In this document: piece by piece, positions 1 through 7,423 of the stretch
How positions within the stretch are numbered: the first letter of the stretch is position 1
Layout: each line of letters begins with the position of its first letter
Source of the DNA: Candidatus Nomurabacteria bacterium
GTDB lineage: Bacteria; Patescibacteriota; Minisyncoccia; Phycocordibacterales; UBA10002
Assembly (NCBI GenBank): GCA_943349725.1
Contig: CALQZP010000009.1
Span: forward strand, 1 to 21,895
Direction of reading: 5' to 3'
DNA: 21,895 bases
Notes under the pieces: generated by a model
Seen by the model: the letters and a program-made list of their open reading frames with translations, nothing else
What the model was told of the DNA's origin: nothing
Databases searched by the model: none
Translations under genes and position numbers: made by a program

Positions 1-134
1 AGAAAAGCGATATTGCGCTGGTTACCGATGAAAAGATGGAGCGTATCCACCGTTGGTTCAATGAGTATCCTAGAGAGATTATTGGATTTAGAACATCAAA
101 TGCATTAGAATTATTGGAATCTTGTACTACTTAG
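1..134 (+). pseudogene. IS30-type transposase, C-terminal end (cut by window edge)
   Basis: Frame 3 is open from the window edge to a TAG at 132-134 and gives 43 residues. They resemble the end of the IS30-family DDE transposase: the stretch RIHRWFNEYPREIIGFRTSN matches the family pattern in which a helix is followed by NxRPRxxLGxxTPxE. Only the tail is visible, so I cannot tell whether the gene is intact upstream. No terminal inverted repeat is obvious after the stop. The next ~90 bp hold a small hairpin (GGTGCG/CGCACC at about 156-177) without a T-run. Family assignment rests on a short stretch and is moderately sure. Confidence 0.55.
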
Positions 135-227
135 GGGGTGGCGGGACGGTGGTCGGTGCGCAAAAAGAACGCACCCAAAAAACTTATCGTCAAGTATTTA
201 GAAGACTAACGGTAGTGCCGTAACACT

Positions 228-1517
228 ATGATCCGTAAATTACTTGTCACGTTCTTTCTTGTCGGTATTTCAGGACTCCTTGTGTACGGCTTTGTGCAAA
301 GTGCCGGTGGAGGCACTGATGCATTTCGGGCCGAGAAAAATTCCTCGGACGAACCCACTCGTTTTTTGCTGGAGGTATTTGCTTCAATTAAGAAAAATTA
401 CTGGGAGGCAGTTGACGATGTAAAACTTAAAGAACTTTTTAGCCTTGCGACTGTTCGCGTCGCAAGCACTTCCCCGCTCGCGTCTTCGAGTACCCCGCTT
501 CAGTTTGAACAATTCTTACGCTCGGCGCTCGCGACCAAACCGCGCGCGGAACAGACGCTCGCCACGCTTCAAATCGGAGAACTTGTCTTGAACAACCTTC
601 AGCCGTTTGGACGGAGTCATATTTTCTCCACGGCGCAAGAGAAGGACCTTCGTGACACCGTAAACAACATTAACGAGGCAAAAGACCTCTACGCTTCTCT
701 TGGAGTTCCGAAGGACGCTTCCCCAGAGGATATTGCTACGAAATATGAGGAGCAGATTTCCACACTGGAAAAGGAGGGTACACCCGAAGCAACCGAGAAG
801 ATTAAGGAGCTTTCGTATATAAAGGAGGTACTGACCGATGCAAAGAAAAAAACACGTTACGACGAGAAAAAGATAGAGCCAACTATTTTTCTAAAAACAC
901 TCTCGCCTTCTATGGCGTATCTCAATCTGACCAAATTCTCTCCTACTACCCTCACTGAATTTGTGGACGTTGTGGCGAAGCTCCCCACATCCCCCGCTCC
1001 TCGTAACCTCATTATTGATATGCGGGGCAACATAGGCGGTTCCTCCGACATTGTCCCCTATCTATCAGGGTTCTTTATCGGCCATAACCTCTATGCTTTT
1101 GACTTCTTTACCCAAGGCACCTATACCCCGTTTAAGACCCCCACAGGTAAACTACCTGGTCTTCTTGGTCTGAAGAAGATTATTATCCTTATTGATGGCG
1201 CTACGCAATCTTCAGCCGAGCTCTTTACCTCCGTACTTAAGAAATACAACAAAGCCACAGCCATCGGCACCCGTTCAAAGGGATGGGGCACGATTGAGAA
1301 CACCTTCCCACTTACCGCGAATCTTGAAGGAAAGAGCTACACACTCTTCCTCGTACATAGCATTACTCTTCGCGAAGATGGACAGCCCATAGAAGGGCGC
1401 GGGGTGGACCCTGATATAGATATCGGGGACAAAAACTGGACAAAAACCGCAACCGACCTCTTTGAGGACAGCGCGCTCGTAAGATTACTTGAGCAAACCT
1501 TCAAGAATCGTCCGTAA
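228..1517 (+). CDS. Exported S41-family protease-like protein with an internal J-like domain
   Basis: The 429-residue protein starts with a membrane segment (about residues 4-21), so the rest should lie outside the cytoplasm. Residues 152-212 read like a J domain: DLYASLGVPKDASPEDI, then a helix, then EVLTD and RYDEKK; but the HPD tripeptide position holds EKE (181-183). It occupies the place where CtpA-type proteases carry a PDZ domain. Residues 220-400 are an S41 core: MRGNIGG (265-271), a Ser in TQSSAELF (S328) and EGRGVDPDI (389-397). When aligned to Tsp/CtpA, the catalytic lysine position is W353, with K351 nearby, so activity by the usual Ser-Lys dyad is doubtful. The 3' end overlaps the convergent gatB by 33 bp. 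No clear Shine-Dalgarno precedes the ATG. Confidence 0.8.
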   Translation: MIRKLLVTFFLVGISGLLVYGFVQSAGGGTDAFRAEKNSSDEPTRFLLEVFASIKKNYWEAVDDVKLKELFSLATVRVASTSPLASSSTPLQFEQFLRSALATKPRAEQTLATLQIGELVLNNLQPFGRSHIFSTAQEKDLRDTVNNINEAKDLYASLGVPKDASPEDIATKYEEQISTLEKEGTPEATEKIKELSYIKEVLTDAKKKTRYDEKKIEPTIFLKTLSPSMAYLNLTKFSPTTLTEFVDVVAKLPTSPAPRNLIIDMRGNIGGSSDIVPYLSGFFIGHNLYAFDFFTQGTYTPFKTPTGKLPGLLGLKKIIILIDGATQSSAELFTSVLKKYNKATAIGTRSKGWGTIENTFPLTANLEGKSYTLFLVHSITLREDGQPIEGRGVDPDIDIGDKNWTKTATDLFEDSALVRLLEQTFKNRP

Positions 1518-2918
1518 TTTCGCGGGGTTGGCTGAACCATTGGTCGCCTTCATTCCCTGTCCCACGAGAAACTGCAGAGAGGCAACTTTCCCCGCTTTAA
1601 ACTCTTCCACCGCTTTCGGATTGTCCGCAATAAGCGCTTCGGAGACCTTCGTAAGCTCGTCGTCGTTGCTTTTTTGAATGAGACCTTTTTCGGTCGCGAC
1701 CTCCTTGAGCTCCTTCCCCGCAAGAGCGATCCCTTCTCGATAGTAGAGCGCGACAAGCTCTTTGGCACCTCTGGACGAAAGCTCTCCTCCCTCAATAAGG
1801 ATAACGATATCAGCGAGCACCGAAGCAGGAAGCGCACTTTCTTTCCACCCACCGGTCTTTGCGAGTCCCACAAGGTCACTCAAAATATAGTTTGAGGCGA
1901 GCTTCACGAGTGAGGGTTTGTTTTTGAGTGCGAGCACCACCTGTTCAAAATAACCTGCATAGACAGGTTCATTCACAAACAGCTCAATATCCTCGGGTTT
2001 AATTCCAAAATCCTTGGCGTAGCGAACTCGCTTCCCCTCGGGAAGTTCGGGCATTTCCTTTTGCAGAACCTCCTTTTTGAACTCGGGAATCTCTGAAATA
2101 GCGAGTTTGGGGAGGTCGGGGTCGGGAAAATAGCGGTAATCGTGCGATTCCTCCTTACGCCGTTGTGCAAAAGTCTTCTGCGTATCCTCGTTCCACCCCC
2201 GTGTTTCCTGAAGTATCTTTTCCCCTGAATCCAAAAGAGCCTCGTGACGGCTTACCTCATAGGCAATGGCGCGCTCCACCGCGCGGAATGAGTTGATGTT
2301 CTTTACCTCTACCTTGGTGCCTAGCTTCCCTGCATCTTTTGAGATGGAAATGTTGGCTTCCACGCGCATCTCCCCCTTCTCCATATTCGCGTCCGAAACA
2401 CCGAGATAGCGAAGGAGAAGCTGAAGTTCACGCGCAAAGTCTCCCGCCTCTTTGGCGCTTTTGATAACCGGCTCCGTGACGAGCTCCATCAGCGGTACTC
2501 CTGCTCGGTTGAAATCAACAAGGCTGTAGTCTCCTCTATCGTGAAGCGATGTCGCAGTGTCTTCCTCAAGGTGCACGCGTGTAATCGCCACGTTTCGCAA
2601 AGTCCCCCCTGACACAAGCGGGAATTCGTATTGGCTTAGCTGATATCCCTTCGGAATATCCGGGTAAAAGTAGTTCTTGCGGTCAAACTCGGTAAAGTCG
2701 GCAATAGTGCCCCCGATTGCGAAACCTACCTTAATCACGTGTTTTATCGCCTCTTTGTTGATGACGGGAAGCGTCCCGGGGTGTCCCATACACACTGGGC
2801 AGATGTTAGCGTTCGGTTTCTCCTCGTCGGGGTCGTTCTTGGAGTTGCAGAACATCTTGGTCTTTGTCTTGAGCTCGGCGTGAATCTCAAGACCTATGGT
2901 GGTGATGTATGTATTCAT
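1485..2918 (-). CDS. gatB: Asp/Glu-tRNA amidotransferase subunit B
   Basis: This 477-residue protein is GatB, the tRNA-binding kinase/transamidation subunit of GatCAB, which converts Glu-tRNA(Gln) to Gln-tRNA(Gln) and/or Asp-tRNA(Asn) to Asn-tRNA(Asn). Recognisable parts are the N-terminal GLEIHAEL, the cysteine pair in CPVCMGHPG, DRKNYFYPDIPKGYQ, FNRAGVPLMELVTEP, MEKGEMRVEANIS, and the C-terminal YqeY-like tail ending in LRTILEGLLK. Length is normal for the family. gatA and gatC are not in the window. It starts 10 nt after the DUF559 stop, and a GGAGGT lies 12 nt before the ATG, so it is probably co-transcribed with DUF559. The last 33 bp overlap the convergent S41 gene. Confidence 0.97.
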   Translation of the reverse strand: MNTYITTIGLEIHAELKTKTKMFCNSKNDPDEEKPNANICPVCMGHPGTLPVINKEAIKHVIKVGFAIGGTIADFTEFDRKNYFYPDIPKGYQLSQYEFPLVSGGTLRNVAITRVHLEEDTATSLHDRGDYSLVDFNRAGVPLMELVTEPVIKSAKEAGDFARELQLLLRYLGVSDANMEKGEMRVEANISISKDAGKLGTKVEVKNINSFRAVERAIAYEVSRHEALLDSGEKILQETRGWNEDTQKTFAQRRKEESHDYRYFPDPDLPKLAISEIPEFKKEVLQKEMPELPEGKRVRYAKDFGIKPEDIELFVNEPVYAGYFEQVVLALKNKPSLVKLASNYILSDLVGLAKTGGWKESALPASVLADIVILIEGGELSSRGAKELVALYYREGIALAGKELKEVATEKGLIQKSNDDELTKVSEALIADNPKAVEEFKAGKVASLQFLVGQGMKATNGSANPAKLRTILEGLLK

Positions 2919-2928
2919 ACTTGTTCTG

Positions 2929-3330
2929 TTACCTCCCCTCCTCGGATGAGGAGGGGTGCCCGTAGGGCGGGGTGGTGTGATTTAAAATTTCCTCAATCTT
3001 CATTAAAACACCCTCTAGATTAACATTAATTTCATTATTCCAAAACCGAAGTACGGTATATCCAAGTTTCTCTAAATAGTCCGTTCTTACGTTATCATAG
3101 AGTTCAGCTTTTTCCTCACTATGTTGCGAACCATCAATCTCTACGATAAGTTTTTGAGGAGAACAACAAAAGTCTACGATGTACACTCCGATACTATGTT
3201 GACGACGAAACTTAGCGCCCATTCCTCTGCCTTTTAGTCTACTCCAAAGAATTATCTCTTGTGGGGTTGCAGAATTACGAAGGTCTTTCCGTCTTTTTTT
3301 ACTTTCCCTTAGATTATGTACGGTTCGCAT
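2929..3330 (-). CDS. DUF559 domain endonuclease (PD-(D/E)XK / Vsr-like)
   Basis: The 133-residue protein (start MRTVHNLRES) is a typical DUF559 protein. It has a basic N-terminus (RKDLRNSATPQEIILW), FRRQHSIGVYIVDF with D53, the core IVEIDGSQH with E64, D66 and H70, and the C-terminal YLEKLGYTVLRFWNNEI. The fold belongs with Vsr and PD-(D/E)XK nucleases; the substrate is unknown. The start at 3330 is preferred over 3411 because homology begins there and because TGTTACTAT ends exactly 6 nt upstream, predicting a leaderless message. The last ~16 residues (HTTPPYGHPSSSEEGR) are encoded by the left terminal repeat of the surrounding unit (2935-3432), so the gene ends inside its own inverted repeat. 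It lies between obg and gatB on the same strand. Confidence 0.85.
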   Translation of the reverse strand: MRTVHNLRESKKRRKDLRNSATPQEIILWSRLKGRGMGAKFRRQHSIGVYIVDFCCSPQKLIVEIDGSQHSEEKAELYDNVRTDYLEKLGYTVLRFWNNEINVNLEGVLMKIEEILNHTTPPYGHPSSSEEGR

Positions 3331-3432
3331 GCAATAATAGTAACACCACCACCCCTCAATCCCCTCCTCAACTCCAGAAAACACCACCACCCCGCCTCGC
3401 AGACTCGGCACCCCTCCTCAACTGAGGAGGGG
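2935..3432. mobile_element. DUF559 unit bounded by inverted repeats (candidate mobile cassette)
   Basis: The left end (2935-2980) has the hairpin CCCCTCCTC-GGAT-GAGGAGGGG, followed by TGCCCGTAGGGCG and GGGTGGTGTG. The right end (about 3380-3432), read on the minus strand, has CCCCTCCTCA-GT-TGAGGAGGGG, followed by TGCCGAGTCTGCGAGGCG and GGGTGGTGGTG. The two ends are therefore inverted copies of about 45-50 bp that enclose only the DUF559 gene and its promoter. The inner right flank carries an extra partial copy (AACACCACCACCCC occurs at 3341 and 3380). I see no clear target-site duplication. That this unit moves is inference; the inverted ends themselves are visible. Confidence 0.5.
3331..3345 (-). 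promoter_or_regulatory. Extended -10 promoter of DUF559, leaderless
   Basis: Reading on the minus strand, TGT-TACTAT is followed by 6 nt and the ATG at 3330. A start site 7 nt past the -10 would coincide with the A of the ATG. No Shine-Dalgarno is present. It lies inside the inverted-repeat unit, so the unit carries its own promoter. Confidence 0.55.
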
Positions 3433-3439
3433 ATGAAAA

Positions 3440-4411
3440 CTACGCCTTCTGCAAAATTTTTATGAGTGCGTCTCTGAATTTCTTGAGAAGCACATCATCA
3501 ATCACCGAAACGGCAACGACATGTTTGCTTTTCTTCTTCATCACGGTGATGGCTTTTTTGACCACCTTCGGATCTACGGCGTCGGTTTTAGTGAGTACAA
3601 TCACCTCTTTCTTATCGATGAGCTCCGGCGCGTGAGCCTTAAGCTCATCACGGACCGTTTTATACGCCTTGAGCAAGCTTTTTTCTTCAAGCGAAATACA
3701 ATGTATGAGGAGTTTCGTGCGGGCGATATGTCGCAAGAACTTGGTGCCGAGTCCCTTCCCTTCCGATGCCCCTTCAATGAGTCCGGGGATGTCCGCGAGG
3801 ATAAACCCGTGGAACGCGCCTAGGTTTGGCTCAAGCGTGGTAAAGGCATAGCTCCCTACCTTTGCCTTTGCCGAGGTAAGCTCATTTAAAATAGATGACT
3901 TGCCCGCATTCGGAAATCCGATAAGTCCTGCGTCGGCAATAAGACGAAGTTCAATATCAAAGTCTCCCGCTTCACCCTCCTTGCCGAGCGTAAACTGTGT
4001 TGGAGTCACATTACGAGAGCTTTTGAAGTGTTCATTTCCAAGACCTCCTTTTCCACCACGTAGGACCATTGCTTTGTCTCCTTCCTGAAGAAACTCAAAA
4101 ACACGCCCGGTCGCGCGATTGGTCACGACCGACCCTATCGGCACTTCAAGTTCAATATCGTCGCCGTTTCCGCCGTGTCTATTCTTGCGCATACCGTCCC
4201 CTCCCCGTTTTGCGGCAAAAAGGTTGCCGAAGCGGTACACCGCAAGTTTCCCAATGTCGCGTACAGCTTTGAGGTATACATCCCCCCCGCGCCCACCGTC
4301 TCCTCCGGCGGGACCCATATACTCCTTTCCTTTTTCGTGAAGCCAGCTCTCAATGCCATTTCCGCCGTCTCCTGCCCGAAGGTGTAATGTTATTTCATCA
4401 ACGAAGGCCAT
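3440..4411 (-). CDS. obg: Obg-family GTPase
   Basis: The 323-residue protein is the ribosome-associated GTPase Obg/CgtA, involved in large-subunit maturation. Residues 1-160 form the glycine-rich Obg fold (GDGGNG, GPAGGDGGRGGDV, GGKGGLGN). The G domain follows, with G1 GFPNAGKSS (165-173), a switch region with YAFTTLEPNLG, G3 DIPGLIEGA (from 207) and G4 TKTD (274-277). The usual C-terminal Obg domain is absent. The N-terminal SFRREK-type segment is replaced by SWLHEKG. The 3' end is 8 bp from the DUF559 inverted repeat. Upstream is an AT-rich palindromic repeat (4424-4535) and a possible -10 (TATTTT) 6 nt before the ATG. Confidence 0.96.
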   Translation of the reverse strand: MAFVDEITLHLRAGDGGNGIESWLHEKGKEYMGPAGGDGGRGGDVYLKAVRDIGKLAVYRFGNLFAAKRGGDGMRKNRHGGNGDDIELEVPIGSVVTNRATGRVFEFLQEGDKAMVLRGGKGGLGNEHFKSSRNVTPTQFTLGKEGEAGDFDIELRLIADAGLIGFPNAGKSSILNELTSAKAKVGSYAFTTLEPNLGAFHGFILADIPGLIEGASEGKGLGTKFLRHIARTKLLIHCISLEEKSLLKAYKTVRDELKAHAPELIDKKEVIVLTKTDAVDPKVVKKAITVMKKKSKHVVAVSVIDDVLLKKFRDALIKILQKA

Positions 4412-4423
4412 AAAATAAAAATA

Positions 4424-4535
4424 TCTAATTTCTAATTACCTAATTCACCTAATACAATAACCGAATTCTTAATTCTTAGATTTTGACATTGGACCTTTTA
4501 TTAGAAATTAGGTGAATTAGACAATTAGGAATTAA
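4424..4535. repeat. AT-rich palindromic repeat, copy A
   Basis: The ends are inverted (TCTAATTTCTAATTACC and, at the other end, GGTGAATTAGACAATTAGG). The middle is a diverged spacer. Copy B at 8555-8658 is the same element in the opposite orientation; they share AATTGTCTAATTCACCTAAT and TTTCTAAT, then AAAGGTC. The right end supplies the last codons and the TAA stop (4525-4527) of the MYG1-family gene, and the left end abuts the obg promoter region. Confidence 0.8.
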
Positions 4536-5400
4536 GCGCTATCTCGGCTAATGCGACCGCTCCTTCACGAGTTTTCGCGACCGCCATAAAACGATTGCGG
4601 TGTGCGAACACGGCGTCCGAAACTCCCGTGACCTTCACAAACTCCTCGCCTCGAAGCCCCGCCCAGGCGCTTGGCAAATCTTTTCGATTCTTAAATACGT
4701 GCGGATTATCACGAACACAGTAGAGTCTCCACGTGTCGCCTTGCGGATGCACCACATAGAGAGGCTCCGAAACCTTGGCGAGTACGCTTTTCCACGAGTA
4801 GTCAACGGGAAGCATAATGAGCCGTTTGTCGGGTGCGGTGAGGACAGCCTGTTCCACCTGTTCTTCTCCCTTAATGACCGCTTTTGCGCGATTGATTTCA
4901 CGCTCAATAATTCGTTTTGCAAAAAGTATCACCTCGGAAAAATGTTCGTCCGCAAGAGAGTCATCCTCCTCCCATGTCGGAGTAAAGGCTCGCACCATAT
5001 CGGAAACCTCATACGAGAAGATATCCGTGAACTTTGGAACACTAAGGTCAAAGCCACTGTCGTTCGCGTCAACTGGAGCTACCAAAGTATCATCTACTTT
5101 TTGGGCGATCGCTTTGCTTCCGGCGAGCTTTTCACCGTAGCGCTTCCAGACGAGCCCGAATGAGGCGTACGGAATGGTACTTGCACGCACCCCAGCTCCC
5201 GAAGGCTGATGGTGGTCAAAACGTCCCTTTTCCTCGTCGTAGATACCGCCCACATCGACGACACAATCCGCATCCGCAATTCGCTTCTCGTCACGGGTAC
5301 GCACCACGGTAACCCCCTCCTCTGCGAGGAGAATGGTGGCTACGGCAAACACATCGTCTGCGTGGAACTTACCGTCATGAGTAACGAGGATTTTTGACAT
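4525..5400 (-). CDS. MYG1-family (UPF0160) DHH-like exonuclease
   Basis: The 291-residue protein starts MSKILVTHDGKFHADD and carries the metal-binding motifs of the MYG1 family, which is related to DHH phosphoesterases: THDGKFHADD (H8, H13, D15, D16), the CVVDVGG strand (D49) and the RFDHHQPSG motif (D62-H63-H64). The eukaryotic homologue is a 3'-5' RNA exonuclease; the bacterial role is not established. The start at 5400 is chosen over 5418 because a TATAGT box ends exactly 6 nt before this ATG. The C-terminal AEIALNS and the TAA come from the edge of an AT-rich palindromic repeat, so the original end of the gene may have been replaced. Confidence 0.9.
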   Translation of the reverse strand: MSKILVTHDGKFHADDVFAVATILLAEEGVTVVRTRDEKRIADADCVVDVGGIYDEEKGRFDHHQPSGAGVRASTIPYASFGLVWKRYGEKLAGSKAIAQKVDDTLVAPVDANDSGFDLSVPKFTDIFSYEVSDMVRAFTPTWEEDDSLADEHFSEVILFAKRIIEREINRAKAVIKGEEQVEQAVLTAPDKRLIMLPVDYSWKSVLAKVSEPLYVVHPQGDTWRLYCVRDNPHVFKNRKDLPSAWAGLRGEEFVKVTGVSDAVFAHRNRFMAVAKTREGAVALAEIALNS

Positions 5401-5415
5401 TCCGCCACTATACCA
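5401..5415 (-). promoter_or_regulatory. Extended -10 promoter of the MYG1 gene, leaderless
   Basis: Minus strand TGG-TATAGT, then GGCGGA, then ATG. The 6-nt spacing puts transcription start at or next to the A of the ATG. This excludes the upstream ATG at 5418 as the main start. Confidence 0.6.
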
Positions 5416-5485
5416 CAAAGATTGAAGGTTGGAAACAGACGCAAACTACCGCCAGGGTGTCGCTTCTCCACCCCACCTCCTGCAA

Positions 5486-5504
5486 TCACAGGTCTGACCT
5501 GTGA
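5486..5504. repeat. Short REP-like palindrome (AGGTCTGACCT type)
   Basis: Perfect 9-bp arms around one central base: TCACAGGTC-T-GACCTGTGA. It lies just past the stop of the PerM-like gene. A diverged copy is at 12409-12427, and a related core (AGGTCTAACCT) occurs at 11489 and 13469. It may form a hairpin in the mRNA tail. Confidence 0.7.
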
Positions 5505-5511
5505 GTACCCG

Positions 5512-6543
5512 TTAGTCGGGCTTTTGAAGTAGACGAGGAAGTATATCAAACAGAGCAAAGAGGAGCGCGAGTATGACCGGGCCAGCGAGAAACCCAACAG
5601 GACCGAAGAACGCAAGTCCACCAAGCACGGAAAGGAGAATCAGAAACGGATGTATCTTAAGGTCCCGCTCAATAAGCATAGGGGCGAGCATATTGTCTAT
5701 AAGGCCAACCGCAATCACACCCCAAATCAAGAGACCAACAGCAGAGGATACGCTCCCGAAGAAAAAAAGATAGATGACGGCGGGGGCAATAACAATCGCG
5801 GTGCCAACACCGGGGATGAGCGCCGTGAGTGCAGCAAGAGCGCCCCACAACATCGGGCTCGGGACACCAAAAATCGAGAATCCAATACCGGAAAGCACCC
5901 CTTGGATAAGAGCGATGGAGAGAGCTCCTTTCACCACCGAGTTCACCGCCATTTCAAACCTCGCCAAAATACTTCGGTCATAGGTGTCAGAGAGTGGTGA
6001 AAGAACGATAAGATGCTCACGAAACTTCTTTCCATCGCGAAGAAAGTAGAATACACCAAGGAGCATAATAAAAAGTCCTAAAGACGCCGAGAAGAGCTTA
6101 CCGAACAGTGAACCTAGATTGTGTACCAGTAACCCAAATCCCTGCTTAAGGAAACCAAGCACATCAAGCGTAAATCCGGGGAAGAATTGCTGCACAAAGC
6201 TTTGCATATGGGATACTCCCGTCTGTATAAATCCTTGGTCAAATCCACCGTCCAGCATACTCTGATAAAAATCCTGCGCATCGGTGAACATAAAAAATCC
6301 AAAGAAAAGAAGGGGAACCACGATAACTAGAATAATGGTAAGAACCGTGAGTACTGCAGAGAGTATGGAACTGCCACGTGTCATGCGGAGCAGTGCCTCA
6401 TAACACGGTTTAAAAACAATCGTAAACACGATCGCAAGAAAAAGTGAAGAGATAAACGGCTGGAATATAAAAAAGGTAAGTACCGCCACAACGGCGGAAA
6501 GAAAGAGAAAAAAGCTTACTTCAATTCGGGGGGAAGTTGGCAT
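5512..6543 (-). CDS. AI-2E family (PerM-like) transporter
   Basis: The 343-residue integral membrane protein has the layout of the AI-2E/PerM exporter family: paired hydrophobic helices at the N-terminus, a central hydrophilic stretch (about residues 80-145) and a C-terminal membrane half. Characteristic parts are GVFYFLRDGKKFREHLIVLSP, VKGALSIALIQGVLSGIGF, ALIPGVGTAIV, IDNMLAPMLIERDLKIHP and LLSVLGGLAFFGPVGFLAGP. The start at 6543 (MPTSPRIEV) is preferred to an upstream ATG at 6762 because homology begins here and it follows the previous stop by 1 nt, which suggests translational coupling. The substrate is unknown. It is the last gene of the 8536-5512 membrane cluster. Confidence 0.9.
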   Translation of the reverse strand: MPTSPRIEVSFFLFLSAVVAVLTFFIFQPFISSLFLAIVFTIVFKPCYEALLRMTRGSSILSAVLTVLTIILVIVVPLLFFGFFMFTDAQDFYQSMLDGGFDQGFIQTGVSHMQSFVQQFFPGFTLDVLGFLKQGFGLLVHNLGSLFGKLFSASLGLFIMLLGVFYFLRDGKKFREHLIVLSPLSDTYDRSILARFEMAVNSVVKGALSIALIQGVLSGIGFSIFGVPSPMLWGALAALTALIPGVGTAIVIAPAVIYLFFFGSVSSAVGLLIWGVIAVGLIDNMLAPMLIERDLKIHPFLILLSVLGGLAFFGPVGFLAGPVILALLFALFDILPRLLQKPD

Positions 6544-6544
6544 A

Positions 6545-6967
6545 TTATCGAACCACTTTAGATCTAAAGAATATACCGCGAAGCGTTTTGCTTCCGTAAT
6601 ACAGCGCAAAGAAGAAGAGCACCGCGAGGAGCTGATTGACCGCGAAGAACCACCACTCAAGAGGAGAGTTACCCGCCCGAAACATAGATACCGCTTGATA
6701 TTCAAACACGAGTCCTCCCCCCATCGCGACCAGCGTACACAGTACGACCACAAAGCGGGCAAGTGGACTTAAGAGTCCCGCCAAGAAGCCAACAAGAATA
6801 ATCATCCCCATTGAGAGAAATCCATTAAAAGGAATGAGGGAATTAAATATGGGCAAGGTAAGAAGCATAATAATCGCACTGACAACAAAGAGCCCACGGA
6901 TTTCCCTCCCATAGTAGTGTTCGTGGGTAAGATATTCTTTCGCGGAGTTGTAATCAATGTCGGACAT
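6545..6967 (-). CDS. Small integral membrane protein, four predicted helices
   Basis: I do not recognise a family. The 140-residue product (start MSDIDYNSAKEYL) has a short charged cytoplasmic N-terminus (YLTHEHYYGREIR) and four hydrophobic spans at about residues 25-41, 49-67, 70-90 and 105-124, ending in a basic tail (RGIFFRSKVVR). ATGs at 6979 and 7009 are alternative starts; the latter would overlap the preceding stop. It lies between a coiled-coil membrane protein and the PerM-like transporter, with a 1-nt gap to the latter, so the four genes are probably one operon. Confidence 0.75.
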   Translation of the reverse strand: MSDIDYNSAKEYLTHEHYYGREIRGLFVVSAIIMLLTLPIFNSLIPFNGFLSMGMIILVGFLAGLLSPLARFVVVLCTLVAMGGGLVFEYQAVSMFRAGNSPLEWWFFAVNQLLAVLFFFALYYGSKTLRGIFFRSKVVR

Positions 6968-7008
6968 AACGTGAGACATTAGATAAACAGAGAGTAGACA
7001 AGTAGACA

Positions 7009-7416
7009 CTAGACTTTTTCGTTTTTGATGTCTTTAAGTTCCTTTTCAATATGCTCAAGCTTCTTATACATATCAAGGAGAAGTGCGCCCTCGGCTCGGA
7101 CTTCGCTCTCTGTCTTTTCCTCTAGCTTCTTCTCGTGAGTGAGCCCTGACAGAATAATGCGGTCACCGATGAAGAAAGAAACGAACAGTCCCGTCATCAA
7201 AAGTACCACGGTACTAATTGCCATTGACACTGGCGCTCCAAAGAGTGTGCTCCACACTCCCCCGCTCTTTTCAAACATATCTGCCGTGTGCCAGACCCCT
7301 CGCCAAAACATCACCAGGGCCACTCCACCGATAACCCCATAGACAATAGGTATACGAGAGAGCTTCCCTCTCGCGTGGTCCTCAAGCTTATCAAAGAATT
7401 TAGTGAGTGATTGCAT
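7009..7416 (-). CDS. Small membrane protein with C-terminal coiled coil
   Basis: The 135-residue product starts MQSLTKFFDKLEDHARGK. It has two membrane segments (about residues 24-42 and 65-88). The C-terminus (about 94-133) is rich in E and K with heptad spacing (LDMYKKLEHIEKELKDIKNEK), which suggests a coiled coil facing the cytoplasm. An ATG at 7437 would overlap the previous gene, so 7416, 7 nt past that stop, is preferred. No family is recognised. The position between a bactofilin-like protein and a transporter suggests an envelope scaffold or partner role, but that is only inference. Confidence 0.75.
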   Translation of the reverse strand: MQSLTKFFDKLEDHARGKLSRIPIVYGVIGGVALVMFWRGVWHTADMFEKSGGVWSTLFGAPVSMAISTVVLLMTGLFVSFFIGDRIILSGLTHEKKLEEKTESEVRAEGALLLDMYKKLEHIEKELKDIKNEKV

Positions 7417-7423
7417 ACACGTG

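Noticed and set aside
156..177. Rho-independent terminator after the transposase fragment
   Set aside because: The GGTGCG/CGCACC hairpin is followed by A residues and not by a T-run on the plus strand; on the minus strand no T-run follows either.
2935..3432. A target-site duplication around the DUF559 unit
   Set aside because: The bases left (TGTTACCT) and right (ATGAAAAC) of the unit do not match, so none is claimed.
4600..5163. A 187-codon open frame on the plus strand
   Set aside because: Antisense to the MYG1-family gene, whose motifs and promoter are clear.
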